This document shows, piece by piece, positions 33,815 through 43,780 of a DNA stretch of 64,000 bases. The position numbers and the translations under genes were made by a program. The number at the start of each line of letters is the position of its first letter. Position 1 is the first letter of the stretch. Below the pieces are notes generated by a model. The model saw only the letters and a list, made by a program, of their open reading frames with translations, was not told the DNA's origin and did not search any database. The DNA comes from Pseudopithomyces maydicus. Lineage: Eukaryota; Ascomycota; Dothideomycetes; Pleosporales; Didymosphaeriaceae. Location of the stretch: positions 1 to 64,000 of the forward strand of contig JANTUC010000013.1 of NCBI GenBank assembly GCA_026873275.1. Direction: 5' to 3'.

Positions 33815-34250
33815 TGTTAAGATCTGTAGATGGCTGCGGCACAGCATCGATCCCACATGTAATTAGAGGCCCGGGGCGGGCCGTGTAATTATGTAGTCAC
33901 GTGACCTGATCAGTGTGATCAGTAGCCTTGGCGCACTGAGCATACTGAGCAGCTCGCATACTGATCACTGAGCAAAGGCTGATCAGTGTGATCAGTTGAT
34001 CAGTGGGACTGATCAACCCAAGTATATAGGAACCCGAGTTTCCTTCGTGGATACTCGTGTTCAACCTGTTTATCAATCTATCGTTTGGATTCACTCAGGC
34101 CTCATTGTTGATTTAGTATCATACGTGATACCGATACCGACTACCCCATCGACCCGCTCACGCAGTCGATAACCCTTCTCCCTCCGTAAGTTGCTCCTGC
34201 CCGAGAACCAACCTTAACCTCTAGGACTAGCTACCCTCGTGGTCTTAACA
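33815..34250 (+). repeat. 5' LTR of element C (436 bp)
   Basis: TGTTAAGATC...GTCTTAACA. Contains CACGTG (33898-33903), the TGATCA array (33907-34015), TATATA (34023-34028) and the self-priming word GTGTTCAA (34057-34064). Confidence 0.97.
33898..34028 (+). promoter_or_regulatory. U3 control region of element C: CACGTG, TGATCA array, TATA
   Basis: Seven TGATCA palindromes in 109 bp (33907, 33916, 33962, 33980, 33989, 33997, 34010), against about 0.03 expected. The 18-bp word CTGATCAGTGTGATCAGT occurs twice (33906 and 33979); degenerate CTGAGCA copies lie between. Order CACGTG-array-TATATAG is as in elements A and B. The copy in the 3' LTR (40185-40315) lies 193-310 bp upstream of the antisense ATG. 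Confidence 0.75.
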
Positions 34251-34260
34251 TCTTGAACAC
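34251..34260 (+). promoter_or_regulatory. primer binding site of element C, self-priming type
   Basis: TC-TTGAACAC directly after the LTR. TTGAACAC is the exact complement of GTGTTCAA at 34057-34064, 28 nt after TATATA. Element B shows the same geometry with a different word. Confidence 0.6.
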
Positions 34261-34267
34261 CCTCAAC

Positions 34268-36064
34268 ATGAGCGACTTCAACGACCTTACCCCATTCAAC
34301 AATCCTAACAGCAAAGCTGCTAAACCGGACCTGTACGATGGCGACCGACGCAAACTCAAGACATGGCTACTCCAACTCGACCTGTACTTCCACTGTGTCA
34401 ACAAGGACATGGAAGACAAGGACAAAGTCATCTTTGCCGCCACGTACATGAGAGGCGAACCAGCCGACTGGATTCAGCCGTACATCGAAGCATATCTTTC
34501 AGCGGAAAACCAAGAAGGAGACCAGATCGACCAACTCATCGAAGATTACAGTACCTTCCGTACTCAGATCAAACAACTCTTCGGTTCAGCCAACGAGAAG
34601 TCTTACGCTGAAGAAGCTATCCAACGCCTCCGACAAACGCACTCAGCAGCCGAGTATACCGCAAAGTTCAAACACTACGCTGTACAGACTGGGTGGAACG
34701 ACGATTCCCTACGCAAAATGTATAAGCAAGGTCTCAAGAAATCCGTACGCGAAGAACTCCTACGCAGTGGAGCCGCGATCAACACGATGCAAGAACTTTA
34801 CGACGAAACCATCAGGATTGACGCAGAATGGCACGAATTACACCAGGAATACAAGAATCATGGGAGATTCCAACCCACGTATGGCAAGTCAAGCGGACGA
34901 ACCAGTTACCGTACGACCACTACCAAACAACGGGTTACGAACGACCCCTACGGCTACCAGCCGATGGAACTGGACAATGTAATGGTAAGGAAGGAGGAGA
35001 AGAAAACTGGAACATATGGCAAAGCCTCTGGAAATGCCAATGGACCAAACAGACTCAAGCGCGCCTTCGGTAAACCTCGAGGAGGGACCCCGTTCAATCA
35101 AAAGGAGCAACGCACTTGTTTTAACTGTGACAAACCGGGTCACATCGCCAGGAACTGCAGATCTAAGAACAAGGTCATCAGACAGTTGAACGTAATCACC
35201 GTCGCCAACGATCAGGACGACGAAGACGAATGGGTTATCACAGACGGCATAAGTGATAGGGACCTAAACGAACACTCGGACTCAGACGATTCACGACTTT
35301 ACGAGGATCCGTACGAAGAACCCGTCAACGACTTTGAACCCGTACGAGCGCGAGCACCTACGCCACATCCTCAAGCCAAACCAATCAACGTTATGGAGTA
35401 CCTCGACAAACTTACGCAAACGGAACCTCTGGAAGAAGAATTCCAACCACGGGATGTAGATCTTCCTGAAGGATCAGTCCCACACCTAGATGATCAGCGA
35501 CTCAAGTACGTTAGTGAAGCTGACATCGAATGGGGACAAGAAAGGTACCAACGACAGTCAAAGCAAAAAGTCTATGAAAACGAGAAAGAAACCTACGAAC
35601 CGGATTACGTACTGGACCACCGAAACCCCAAACATATGTGCATCAACTGGAAACTATGCAACTATGACCAGTGTACTATTCACTACAGGGCCAAGGAAGA
35701 ACATTGGTTCCCTTCTAAGCAGCCTCGCTGCCGATGGGAATGGTTTGACTGCCCAATCGACGATTGTGACGTACATCTCTGGGACAAGCGAACTCGACAA
35801 TATTTTCCAGGGTACCTCGAAGGAGAAAACATGACAATGACCCTCATTGTTAACGGCACATGCACACAAGAACATTGGCAGACATGCTTACACAAGGATT
35901 GCCAGAAGCATGCAAGAACCAAGGCCATGTTCGGATTCGGTGAAGATAAATGGCTCGACACGATGGAGGCAAGTGAACCCTTCAGACGCAAGCGAGCAGG
36001 CAAGAAAGGCAAGCAGTCTTTTTTAGGCCAACGGGCGGACTCAGTGGAGCCGCAACAGAACTAA
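34268..36064 (+). CDS. gag: gag of element C
   Basis: 598 residues from the ATG at 34268 (a TTG five codons earlier is in frame but less likely). Capsid-like domain over residues about 20-210 (KLKTWLLQLDLYF, MRGEPADWIQPY, LFGSANEKSY, AEYTAKFKHY), one zinc knuckle CFNCDKPGHIARNC near residue 285, then an acidic stretch and three C-terminal Cys/His-rich segments (CINWKLCNYDQCTIH, CPIDDCDVH, CLHKDCQKH), which occur in similar form at the N-terminus of element B pol. Ends with a -1 frameshift signal at 36019-36025. Confidence 0.95.
   Translation: MSDFNDLTPFNNPNSKAAKPDLYDGDRRKLKTWLLQLDLYFHCVNKDMEDKDKVIFAATYMRGEPADWIQPYIEAYLSAENQEGDQIDQLIEDYSTFRTQIKQLFGSANEKSYAEEAIQRLRQTHSAAEYTAKFKHYAVQTGWNDDSLRKMYKQGLKKSVREELLRSGAAINTMQELYDETIRIDAEWHELHQEYKNHGRFQPTYGKSSGRTSYRTTTTKQRVTNDPYGYQPMELDNVMVRKEEKKTGTYGKASGNANGPNRLKRAFGKPRGGTPFNQKEQRTCFNCDKPGHIARNCRSKNKVIRQLNVITVANDQDDEDEWVITDGISDRDLNEHSDSDDSRLYEDPYEEPVNDFEPVRARAPTPHPQAKPINVMEYLDKLTQTEPLEEEFQPRDVDLPEGSVPHLDDQRLKYVSEADIEWGQERYQRQSKQKVYENEKETYEPDYVLDHRNPKHMCINWKLCNYDQCTIHYRAKEEHWFPSKQPRCRWEWFDCPIDDCDVHLWDKRTRQYFPGYLEGENMTMTLIVNGTCTQEHWQTCLHKDCQKHARTKAMFGFGEDKWLDTMEASEPFRRKRAGKKGKQSFLGQRADSVEPQQN
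36019..36053 (+). promoter_or_regulatory. gag-pol -1 frameshift signal, element C
   Basis: In the gag frame the heptamer T TTT TTA (36019-36025) is the same slippery sequence as the classical UUUUUUA. After a 9-nt spacer follows a hairpin: GCGG (36035-36038) with CCGC (36050-36053) and CTC (36040-36042) with GAG (36047-36049), loop AGTG. The -1 frame is open through protease. Both parts of a programmed signal are thus present. Confidence 0.75.
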
Positions 36065-39000
36065 ATGCGCTGGTAACTGACCAGGCATCCCTCATTAAGC
36101 TACCGGTAATGCTTGATGAGAGAATACGGATCAAGGCTTTACTGGATTCGGGAGCCCAAGGAAACTTTATATCGAGAAAGACTGTTCAACGAGCCGGACT
36201 CCGCGAACAACTCAAGGAAATTCCCTTGGCTATCCATGTCGCGAATGGACGCCGATTACCAGGACAATCAAGCATACGACACGAGGTCACGACGACACTC
36301 AAGATCCATGAGCACCAGGAGTGGATTACCTTAGACGTCTTGGATGCAAGTCAGCATGACTTAATCCTGGGTATCCCCTGGCTACGAAAGCATAACCCAC
36401 AGATACATTGGGGAAGGAAAGAGCTTTCGATGAGGAACTGCAAATGTGCACTGCAGTCAGAACCTGCGCATCACACGACGCTGATGGCGGATGAGAGCAT
36501 GATCAATAATTTGAACTCGCGACAGAAAGTCGATAAACTGGAATTTACCTCGGCAGACGCTGGCAGGCACCACCAGGTCAAGAAGCACGAGAAGGAGAAA
36601 CGCACAACTCACGACATCCCCGACGAATATAAAAAGTGGAGTCATTTGTTTCGGGAAGAGGAAGGAAAAGCAAACCTACCTGAGCACCAACCCTGGGATC
36701 ATACGATTGACCTAGAAGAAGGGAAAACGCCACCCTTTGGACCATTATACGGCAAGTCAGGAAAAGAACTCCAATGGGAAAAAGACTTCATCGAGAAGAA
36801 CCTCGACAAAGGATACATACGAGAATCGAAGTCACCCGCAGCAAGTCCATTTATGTTCGTACTCAAGAAAAACGGAGAACCACGACCGTGCATCGACTAT
36901 CGAGCACTCAACAACATCACGATCAAGAATAGATACCCGTTACCGAACATATCAGAATTACGAGACAGACTCTCAAGAGCCAAGATATTTACGGCTATGG
37001 ACTTAAGAGACGGATACCACCTCATCAGGATGAAAGAAGGTGAAGAATGGAAGACAGCGTTTAGATCGCGATACGGCCTGTTCGAGTACACAGTCATGCC
37101 GTTCGGACTAACTAACGCACCAGCAACATTCCAGGAATTGATCAACAACACGCTAAGGAACTACCTCGACATCTTCGTAGTTGCCTACCTAGACGACATC
37201 CTCGTATACTCAGAAAACGAGCAAGAACACGTAGAACATGTCAAAATCGTATTGGAAGCTTTACGGAAAGCACACCTAAGGATCAAACCGGAAAAATGCA
37301 AATTCCATGTCACGGAACTAGAGTTCCTAGGACACGTTGTCAACACGAAAGGCTTCAGCATAAGCCCAGAAAAGGTCGAAACCATACGAGCATGGCCAAT
37401 TCCGAAAACCATAGGAGACGTACGAGAATTCCTAGGATTTTGCGGATTCAACAGACAATTCATCAAGGATTACTCCAAGATCACCATACCCTTGACGGCA
37501 CTAACCAAGAAGGATGTAGCATTCAAATGGACGGAACAATGCGATCGAGCTTTCAAACAGCTAGTACAAGCAAGCATCAGTGCACCAGTCCTAGTTGCTT
37601 TCAGAAGCGACGAACCACTACGCATGGAAACCGACGCAAGCGACTTGGCTATCGGAGCATGCGCGAAGCAAGAAAGGGACGGACAGTGGCACCCTGTTGC
37701 TTACTATTCGTATAAATTCATTGACGCGGAAACACGCTACGACATCCACGACAAAGAATTGTATGCTATCGTCAAAGCACTCAAGCACTGGAGGACCTAC
37801 GCCCACGGATGCTCAGAACTCACGATCTTTACGGACCACAAAAATCTGTTACGGTTCACGACAACGAAAGAATTGACACCGCGACAAGCGCGATGGTCAG
37901 AAGCCCTTGGACAGTACAAATTCAAGATCCTGTACACACCAGGAAAAGAGAACGGACGAGCAGATGCTCTCAGCAGAAGAAAAGATCTCGCAGGAGATAA
38001 GGTCAAGACATATTCGGCAATCCTCAAGGAAAACAAGGACGGATCGCTAGGACCTACAGCGGAACTTAACCAACTAATAATAGTCACCAAGGATGTACCA
38101 AAGGAACAACAGGAGGAGGTAATACGACAACACCACGACGACCCTCTTTACGGACATCCCGGAATCAGCAAGACAGTGGAACTAATCCAACGGAACTACA
38201 ACTTCAAAGGAATCAAGGAAGCTGTAACCAACTACATCAGGAAGTGCGCAGACTGCCAAAGGAATAAGCATGCGACACATCTGAAGTATGGAGAAATGCA
38301 AGCCATTGAAATACCCACAGCACCATGGGAAGACATCGCTATGGATTTTGTTACAGGACTACCAGGATCTACGGACCCGGCTACGGAAGTCAAGTACAAC
38401 GCAATATTGGTTATTGTGGACAGATTTACGAAGTACGCCGAGATGATACCCTGCAAGAAGGAATGCACTGCAGACCAGCTAGGCTATCTTATACTCGACA
38501 GACTCGTAAGACACCACGGCATACCAAAGACAATCATCAGCGACAGAGACAAACTCTTCACATCAAATTACTGGACAACGCTTATGGCACTCATCGGAAC
38601 GAAACGAAAGCTATCGACAGCTTATCATCCACAGACGGACGGACAAACGGAACGTACCAACCAGACTATGGAAACGTACCTACGCATCTACTGCAACAAG
38701 AAGAAAGACAATTGGGTTTCATTATTACCTTTAGCACAAATGGCATACAACAACAAAGAATCAGCAACAACTGGAACTACACCATACTACGCAAACCACG
38801 GAAAACATCCACATCTCTTTGATCAAGTCTTACCAACGGTTATCAACACAGCAGAAGCAGAGAAAACCGCAGAAATCATGAAACGAACACACGAAGAATT
38901 ACGAGAAAACCTCGAGAAGTCTCAACGACAAACAATTTCCTACGTCAACAAGAAACGAAAAACGGCACCTCAGCTGAAGAAGGGGATAAAGCATACTTGC

Positions 39001-39096
39001 TTACGAAAAATCTTCGCACACAGAAGAAGAAACACAAGAAACTGGATCACGTTAAAGTCGGACCATTTTTCATTTCCAAACAGATATCGCCAGTAA
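36026..39096 (+). CDS. pol: pol of element C: protease, RT, RNase H, integrase
   Basis: Entered from gag by -1 frameshifting; the first internal ATG is at 36109. In order: protease (LLDSGAQGNFIS; LGIPWLRK), RT (PCIDYRALNNI, MPFGLTNAPATF, YLDDILVYS), RNase H (METDASDLAIGAC, DKELYAIVKAL, DHKNLLRF), integrase zinc domain (HPGIS ... CADCQRNKH) and core with D in MDFVTGLP, D in SDRD and E in QTERTNQT. The frame leaves the conserved sequence at the GGGG run 38982-38985 and stops at 39096; the chromodomain lies in the -1 frame. Confidence 0.95.
38982..38985 (+). other. frame-change site between integrase and chromodomain, element C
   Basis: CTGAAGAAGGGGATAAAG: 0 frame AAG GGG ATA, -1 frame GGG GAT AAA, restoring Gly-Asp-Lys of the GPY/F start. 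Homologous in position and frame to 3166-3169 of element B and 11352-11356 of F1. Confidence 0.7.
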
Positions 39097-39413
39097 ACTA
39101 CAAGTTGGAACTACCGCCAGATGCAAAGATACACCCGGTATTCCACATATCATTATTGGAACCAGCAGACCCAGAAACGCCAGTTCAGACCACCTTCTAT
39201 CACCAAGCCGAAGAAGAAAACGAGTTCGAAGTAGAACGCATCCTAGACATGCGACACGGCTTAGGACAAGGAAACGACGAGTACCTCGTCAAGTGGAAAG
39301 GGTATCCCAATAGCGAAAACACATGGGAACCAGAAGGGAACCTAAGCAACTGTCAACAAAAGCTGAAGGAATATTACAACAAGATGACGCCACTACTACG
39401 AAGAAGGACATAA
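38986..39413 (+). CDS. pol: GPY/F and chromodomain region of pol, element C
   Basis: Open in the -1 frame relative to pol. GPY/F module (VGPFFISKQIS, HPVFHISLLEPA) followed by a compact chromodomain (EFEVERILDMRH, DEYLVKWKGYPNSENTWEPEGNL) to the stop at 39413. The antisense gene ends convergently only 7 nt further on, at 39421. Confidence 0.85.
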
Positions 39414-39420
39414 AACATAC

Positions 39421-39992
39421 CTATACACCGGAGGAAGGAATCATGGGAGCAGGGAAGTGCGAATCCCAAAACTCATCAGACAAACCCTCAAACGCACCCC
39501 ACGTCGCGGGAGATAACAAAGGACCTGAAGGAGCTTCCGCAGCCGCTGGAGCAAGGTCAGACACCTCTGCAGCTTCCATCTCTTCGATATTCCTCTCCTC
39601 CACAGAAATCGCGTCAGCAGCCTTGCGATCCAACAAATCCATCTGCTGACGGAGACGGTCCTCGCGAGCGCGCGCAACCCGCAACTCCTCGAGCGCAGCC
39701 TCGTGAGCCTTAAAAGCGGTTTCCTGCGCTTCCCTTGACTCTTGAATTTGCACCTTCAACTTCTCTTTTCAGCCAACAAACGCTTGAACTCCGACTCGGA
39801 AACACGAACATCGCAACGCTGCCCGAGCCGCACACAGGCACCACATTTTCCGGAACGAACATGAACTTTGCAAACACGATTGTGCTTTACGCATGTGGAA
39901 CACTTCTTTACCATGGTTTCGCCAAAAGATTCAATAAACTCGACAAGCAAACGGCGACGAGTGGTGCTGGAGGCAGACGGATGTTTGGGCAT
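39421..39992 (-). CDS. antisense Zn2Cys6/coiled-coil gene of element C, with a 1-nt frame break
   Basis: Starts at the ATG at 39992 (MPKHPSASSTTRRR, alignable to the element A protein). Six cysteines spaced CX2CX6CX8CX2CX6C match the Zn(II)2Cys6 consensus. The first frame stops at 39756-39758 (AEKRS), while the -1 frame continues the alignment as KLKVQIQESREAQ and a 60-residue coiled coil, then an acidic Pro-rich tail. No usable intron (GT...AG) bridges the two, so one base is missing or a -1 slip is used. A TATAA box lies 47 bp upstream. Confidence 0.72.
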
Positions 39993-40038
39993 GACGCGGA
40001 CCAAGCTAACGCTACTTATGATGCGGGGCGAAGCCCGG

Positions 40039-40044
40039 TTATAA
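40039..40044 (-). promoter_or_regulatory. TATA box of the antisense gene of element C
   Basis: AGTTATAACCGGGC on the minus strand, 47 bp before the ATG at 39992 and 58 bp outside the LTR start. Same arrangement as in elements A and B. Confidence 0.5.
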
Positions 40045-40101
40045 CTAACCACGGGACTACATCACCTGATCCGAGGACAGATCCTGGGAGGAGGAGGATG
40101 A

Positions 40102-40537
40102 TGTTAAGATCTGTAGATGGCTGCGGCACAGCATCGATCCCACATGTAATTAGAGGCCCGGGGCGGGCCGTGTAATTATGTAGTCACGTGACCTGATCAG
40201 TGTGATCAGTAGCCTTGGCGCACTGAGCATACTGAGCAGCTCGCATACTGATCACTGAGCAAAGGCTGATCAGTGTGATCAGTTGATCAGTGGGACTGAT
40301 CAACCCAAGTATATAGGAACCCGAGTTTCCTTCGTGGATACTCGTGTTCAACCTGTTTATCAATCTATCGTTTGGATTCACTCAGGCCTCATTGTTGATT
40401 TAGTATCATACGTGATACCGATACCGACTACCCCATCGACCCGCTCACGCAGTCGATAACCCTTCTCCCTCCGTAAGTTGCTCCTGCCCGAGAACCAACC
40501 TTAACCTCTAGGACTAGCTACCCTCGTGGTCTTAACA
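40102..40537 (+). repeat. 3' LTR of element C (436 bp)
   Basis: Same as 33815-34250 as far as I can compare by eye; followed by the duplicated target GATAC. Confidence 0.97.
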
Positions 40538-41487
40538 GATACTATTACCATAAAATAATTTATATAAATAAAAAAGAAGACGACATCCGCGGAAGTATTT
40601 AAAGGGACCTAAATATAAAGAAAGTAATAAATTATAAGCTAAAAAGCTTTATACCGCCTTTAAGTACTGTTAAATATTATATTTTATAGATAGGTTAAAG
40701 TAATAATACTACTAGATAGAAACGCTTCTCAAGTTATATAGACGCCTAGTTACCACCTACTAAGTAAACCTATTTAAGCTTCCTAATAAAGGATAACGGC
40801 GCTACAACATTAAATTAAGTGTATTACTATATTATTATAAAAGACTATAGGAAGGTTATCTATAAAGTAAGTTCCTAGACTAGTCTTTTTACTGCGTTAG
40901 AAGGCTGTATTAAAGAATATAAGTTATTATATATATGGGGCGGTATAATATAATATAATATTTTACTAAATAACCTTATAATAAACGAAGAGGATAATAA
41001 TCCCTCCTAGCCTATATTCTTAATTAACTTCGACTTTACTATTAAGAAGTAGCGTAAGACCTCTTTAAAAGCTTAAAGGAAGGCTAGCACACGGCTGTTT
41101 ATAGTAATTAGAATACTTCTAAATAATAAGAAGCATTTATTTATATATAATCTTAAGTTATTCTTCTAAGTGCTATTCTGAATATACATTCACTATAATG
41201 GGCTAAATAAAGTAAGGGTGGTCCCACGATTTAAAAAATAAAATTATATAGACATAGGAGACCTCGTAAAACTAAAGAAAGGGGAAGTAGCTAATAAAAA
41301 GGACTTTCTTTAAGCAGTAGAAGATAACTTTACGCTATATCTTTAGCCGTTAATACCTTATATAGACAGATTACGGAGGAGGGTTTTCCCTAGTGGTAGG
41401 AGGTGAAGAGTTCCCAATCCGAAGTTATACTTTAAGATGAAAGAGATACTCCAGACAGCACAGAATGACTTGAAGGACTTAGAGTAG
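40538..41487 (+). pseudogene. FunK1 protein kinase, C-terminal part
   Basis: Continues the frame of 32700-33814 across element C. Readable blocks: DNGATTLN, the degraded catalytic loop region (N-L-I-I-N-E-E-D-N-N-P-S) with an F-D-F metal-binding segment, FIYNLKLFF, IHYNGLN, LKKGEVANKKDF, VEDNFTLY and YIDRLRRRVFPSGRR, ending in KDLE and a stop at 41487. Up to about 41360 it is RIP-mutated; the last ~130 bp have normal base composition, marking the right border of RIP. Confidence 0.8.
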
Positions 41488-42057
41488 ATAACCCCAAATC
41501 TAATCTTGCCTGAAGAACAGGAACCAGAATTCATGGATGACATCATGGACCCATGCAGGTCATGTGCAAATCGATCTCCGACTATTATCGCGATGAATTT
41601 CCGAAACTTGATTCCAATTTGGGGCAAAAATTACGAAGGTTCGGCACTTCAAGATCCCCAGCATTGTGTCTACCGTCGCCATCGCCGTGATCCCGTATTT
41701 AGATTACGTACCGGCAAATATTCTGACCCCAACAGCTTCTCATGATAGCATTGGGCAATCTTTGTTTTCGAAACCTTTCGTTCGCAGGGTCGAAACTAGC
41801 CTTCAGGGATTTAGCGAAAGCTTAATGTAAATATATTAAACACCGAAACGTATAGTCGACCACAGAGCAATCAACACCTTTCCCTACGTATTCAAATAAC
41901 CGAGAAGCGGCGTTATAACACCGAAAAAAGATGGTCATCGACATACTCTTCATCATGTTTTATCGTCAAATAGTAATAGTCGAGCCAGAACCTCAATCAT
42001 CGCTCTACGTATAGCCCACCAAAAACCAAATCCATTACTGAATTGTCTGCTGCAAAC
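41488..42057. other. intergenic region before the DUF1996 gene
   Basis: Normal base composition. No convincing gene; short open frames on both strands at 41358-41745 are the FunK1 tail and its shadow. Contains the promoter of the gene at 42058. Confidence 0.5.
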
Positions 42058-43289
42058 ATGAAGTGGCTCCCACTTGCGCTCGCCCTCGCGAGTCCTTCCG
42101 AAGCTGCACTTCGATTCGGTTGTTCAACTATTAGCATACAGCGGCTCGATCCTCTTGTCGAACCAGGCCGAACTCCGTCGGCTCACGTCCACCAGATCGT
42201 CGGTGGAAATACCTTCGCTGCAACTATGAGCTCTGGTGCAAACAACAATATTTCTGAAACGGCTACTTGCACCTCTTGCTTCTTTTCGGAGGACTTTTCA
42301 AACTACTGGACCGCTGTGCTGTACTTCAAGGCTCGTAATGGCACTTACAAACGAGTACCCATCAAGGCAAATTCTGCGTTGGAGGGATCGACAGATGGCA
42401 TGACTATTTACTACACACAAAAGGATTTCAACTCTAATGGAAATCAAAAGATCACAGCATTCCCGCCCGTATGTATCCGATCGATTTGTTCAAACGAACT
42501 AAGCTAACCTCCCCAGGGATTTCGAATGACTGTCGGCAGCCCAACAACGACAACCAAGGACGGCGTTGTCAAAGGCCTAGCTTACACTTGCCTCCAGAAT
42601 ATAAACACACGTGGTTCGGAAACGCAAGAATTTCCAAAGAAGCCTTGCCCAGCTGGCATCATGGCAATCCATCATTTCCCGGCGTTAGTAGACGACTTCT
42701 GTATTCTGAAACAGCCCTGGCTGACCAAGATAGGTGCTGGGACGGAAAGAATCTTGATAGCCCCGATCATCAATCGCACATGTACAGCACAACAAAAACG
42801 GGCACTTTCGTAGAAGCTGGCCCCTGTCCAGCATCTCATCCTGTCCGTATGCCACAGTTAGCTTATGAGACAATATGGGACACTACAAAGTTCAATGATC
42901 AGTCACAGTGGCCTGCCGATGGCTCCCAACCCTTCGTTGTATGTGCATTCCCTTCTGTTCCTGGGTTGCGAAAATACATTTGCCATTCTGACTCGGATAC
43001 AGTGGAGCATGGGTGACAGGACGGGATATGCAACTCATGGCGATTACGTTTTCGGCTGGAAGGGGGACTCGCTCCAGAAAGCTATGGACTCATCTTGTAT
43101 GTTCCAAGCTTGTGGTAATGGGAAGCCTCTTTTGAGTCAGAATGCGGCCGCGATCAACAGTTGCAAGGTCAAGCCAACTGTTACTGAAGACACTGAAGGG
43201 TGTAAGTTATAATTCATACGCCCATCGAACGTCAACGAAAGACTGATCATCATCTTTTAGGGCTTTCAGCACTTCCTGGGGCGATGTAA
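42058..43289 (+). CDS. secreted DUF1996 protein (five exons)
   Basis: Exons 42058-42468, 42517-42683, 42734-42938, 43003-43201 and 43261-43289 give 336 residues; all introns (48, 50, 64 and 59 bp) have GT-AG ends. A signal peptide (MKWLPLALALASPSEA) precedes LRFGCSTISIQRLDPLVEPG and PSAHVHQIVGGN, the family hallmark. CWDGKNLDSPDHQSH, GDRTGYATHGDYVFGWKG and the terminal GWLSALPGAM are also typical. DUF1996 proteins are secreted fungal proteins of unproven function. The gene is the first intact one beyond the RIP region. Confidence 0.9.
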
Positions 43290-43780
43290 GCTTCGCTTAT
43301 GATGCTGGTGTTCGTGATAAGTAGCTTCTCTATCCAGTGATGATTGGGGGTTGGTAGTTCTTGTGCATTGATAGTGTTGTTGGACCGCCCCGCGCGTCAA
43401 TAGAACGTAGTTTAAGGTGTAGACTCTACAACGGGGCTAACCTCCAGCTGTTGTTTTTCTCCGTTCGGCAACTCTCTCTTGTTCACCAAGCTGGAAGCAC
43501 ACCCTAGACCTAATCTTGTTCCAAGTACTAGATCACCTCTTTTGATGCCGTGGAAGCCACTTTTTTTTTTAATTTAGAATAAGAATGAAATGGAGATGAA
43601 CGAAAAAATGTATCATGAACCTCAAGGGAAAGCGTACCAAGCGAGCTAGACGCGTCCATGTGAATCCGGACAATCATTCCTGATCATTGCCCGCAGAATC
43701 CCCCTTCTTCGACATGCTATCAGTCCTCTCCCCAAACGGATGGTCGGCCAAAGCTTGCCCCATTATTAAGCCCTCTTTTA
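43290..43780. other. intergenic region between convergent genes
   Basis: Terminator space of two convergent genes; contains a 10-T run at 43561-43570. No gene seen. Confidence 0.5.

Larger units (their letters stand above)
33815..40537 (+). mobile_element. Ty3/gypsy chromovirus, element C, complete and young
   Basis: 6723 bp: two 436-bp LTRs that look identical base for base, a 5-bp target duplication, gag, pol, chromodomain region, antisense gene, polypurine tract (40084-40101) and primer site (34251-34260). No RIP, although it sits in heavily RIP-mutated DNA, so it arrived after RIP acted here. Possibly still active except for a 1-nt break in its antisense gene. Confidence 0.96.
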
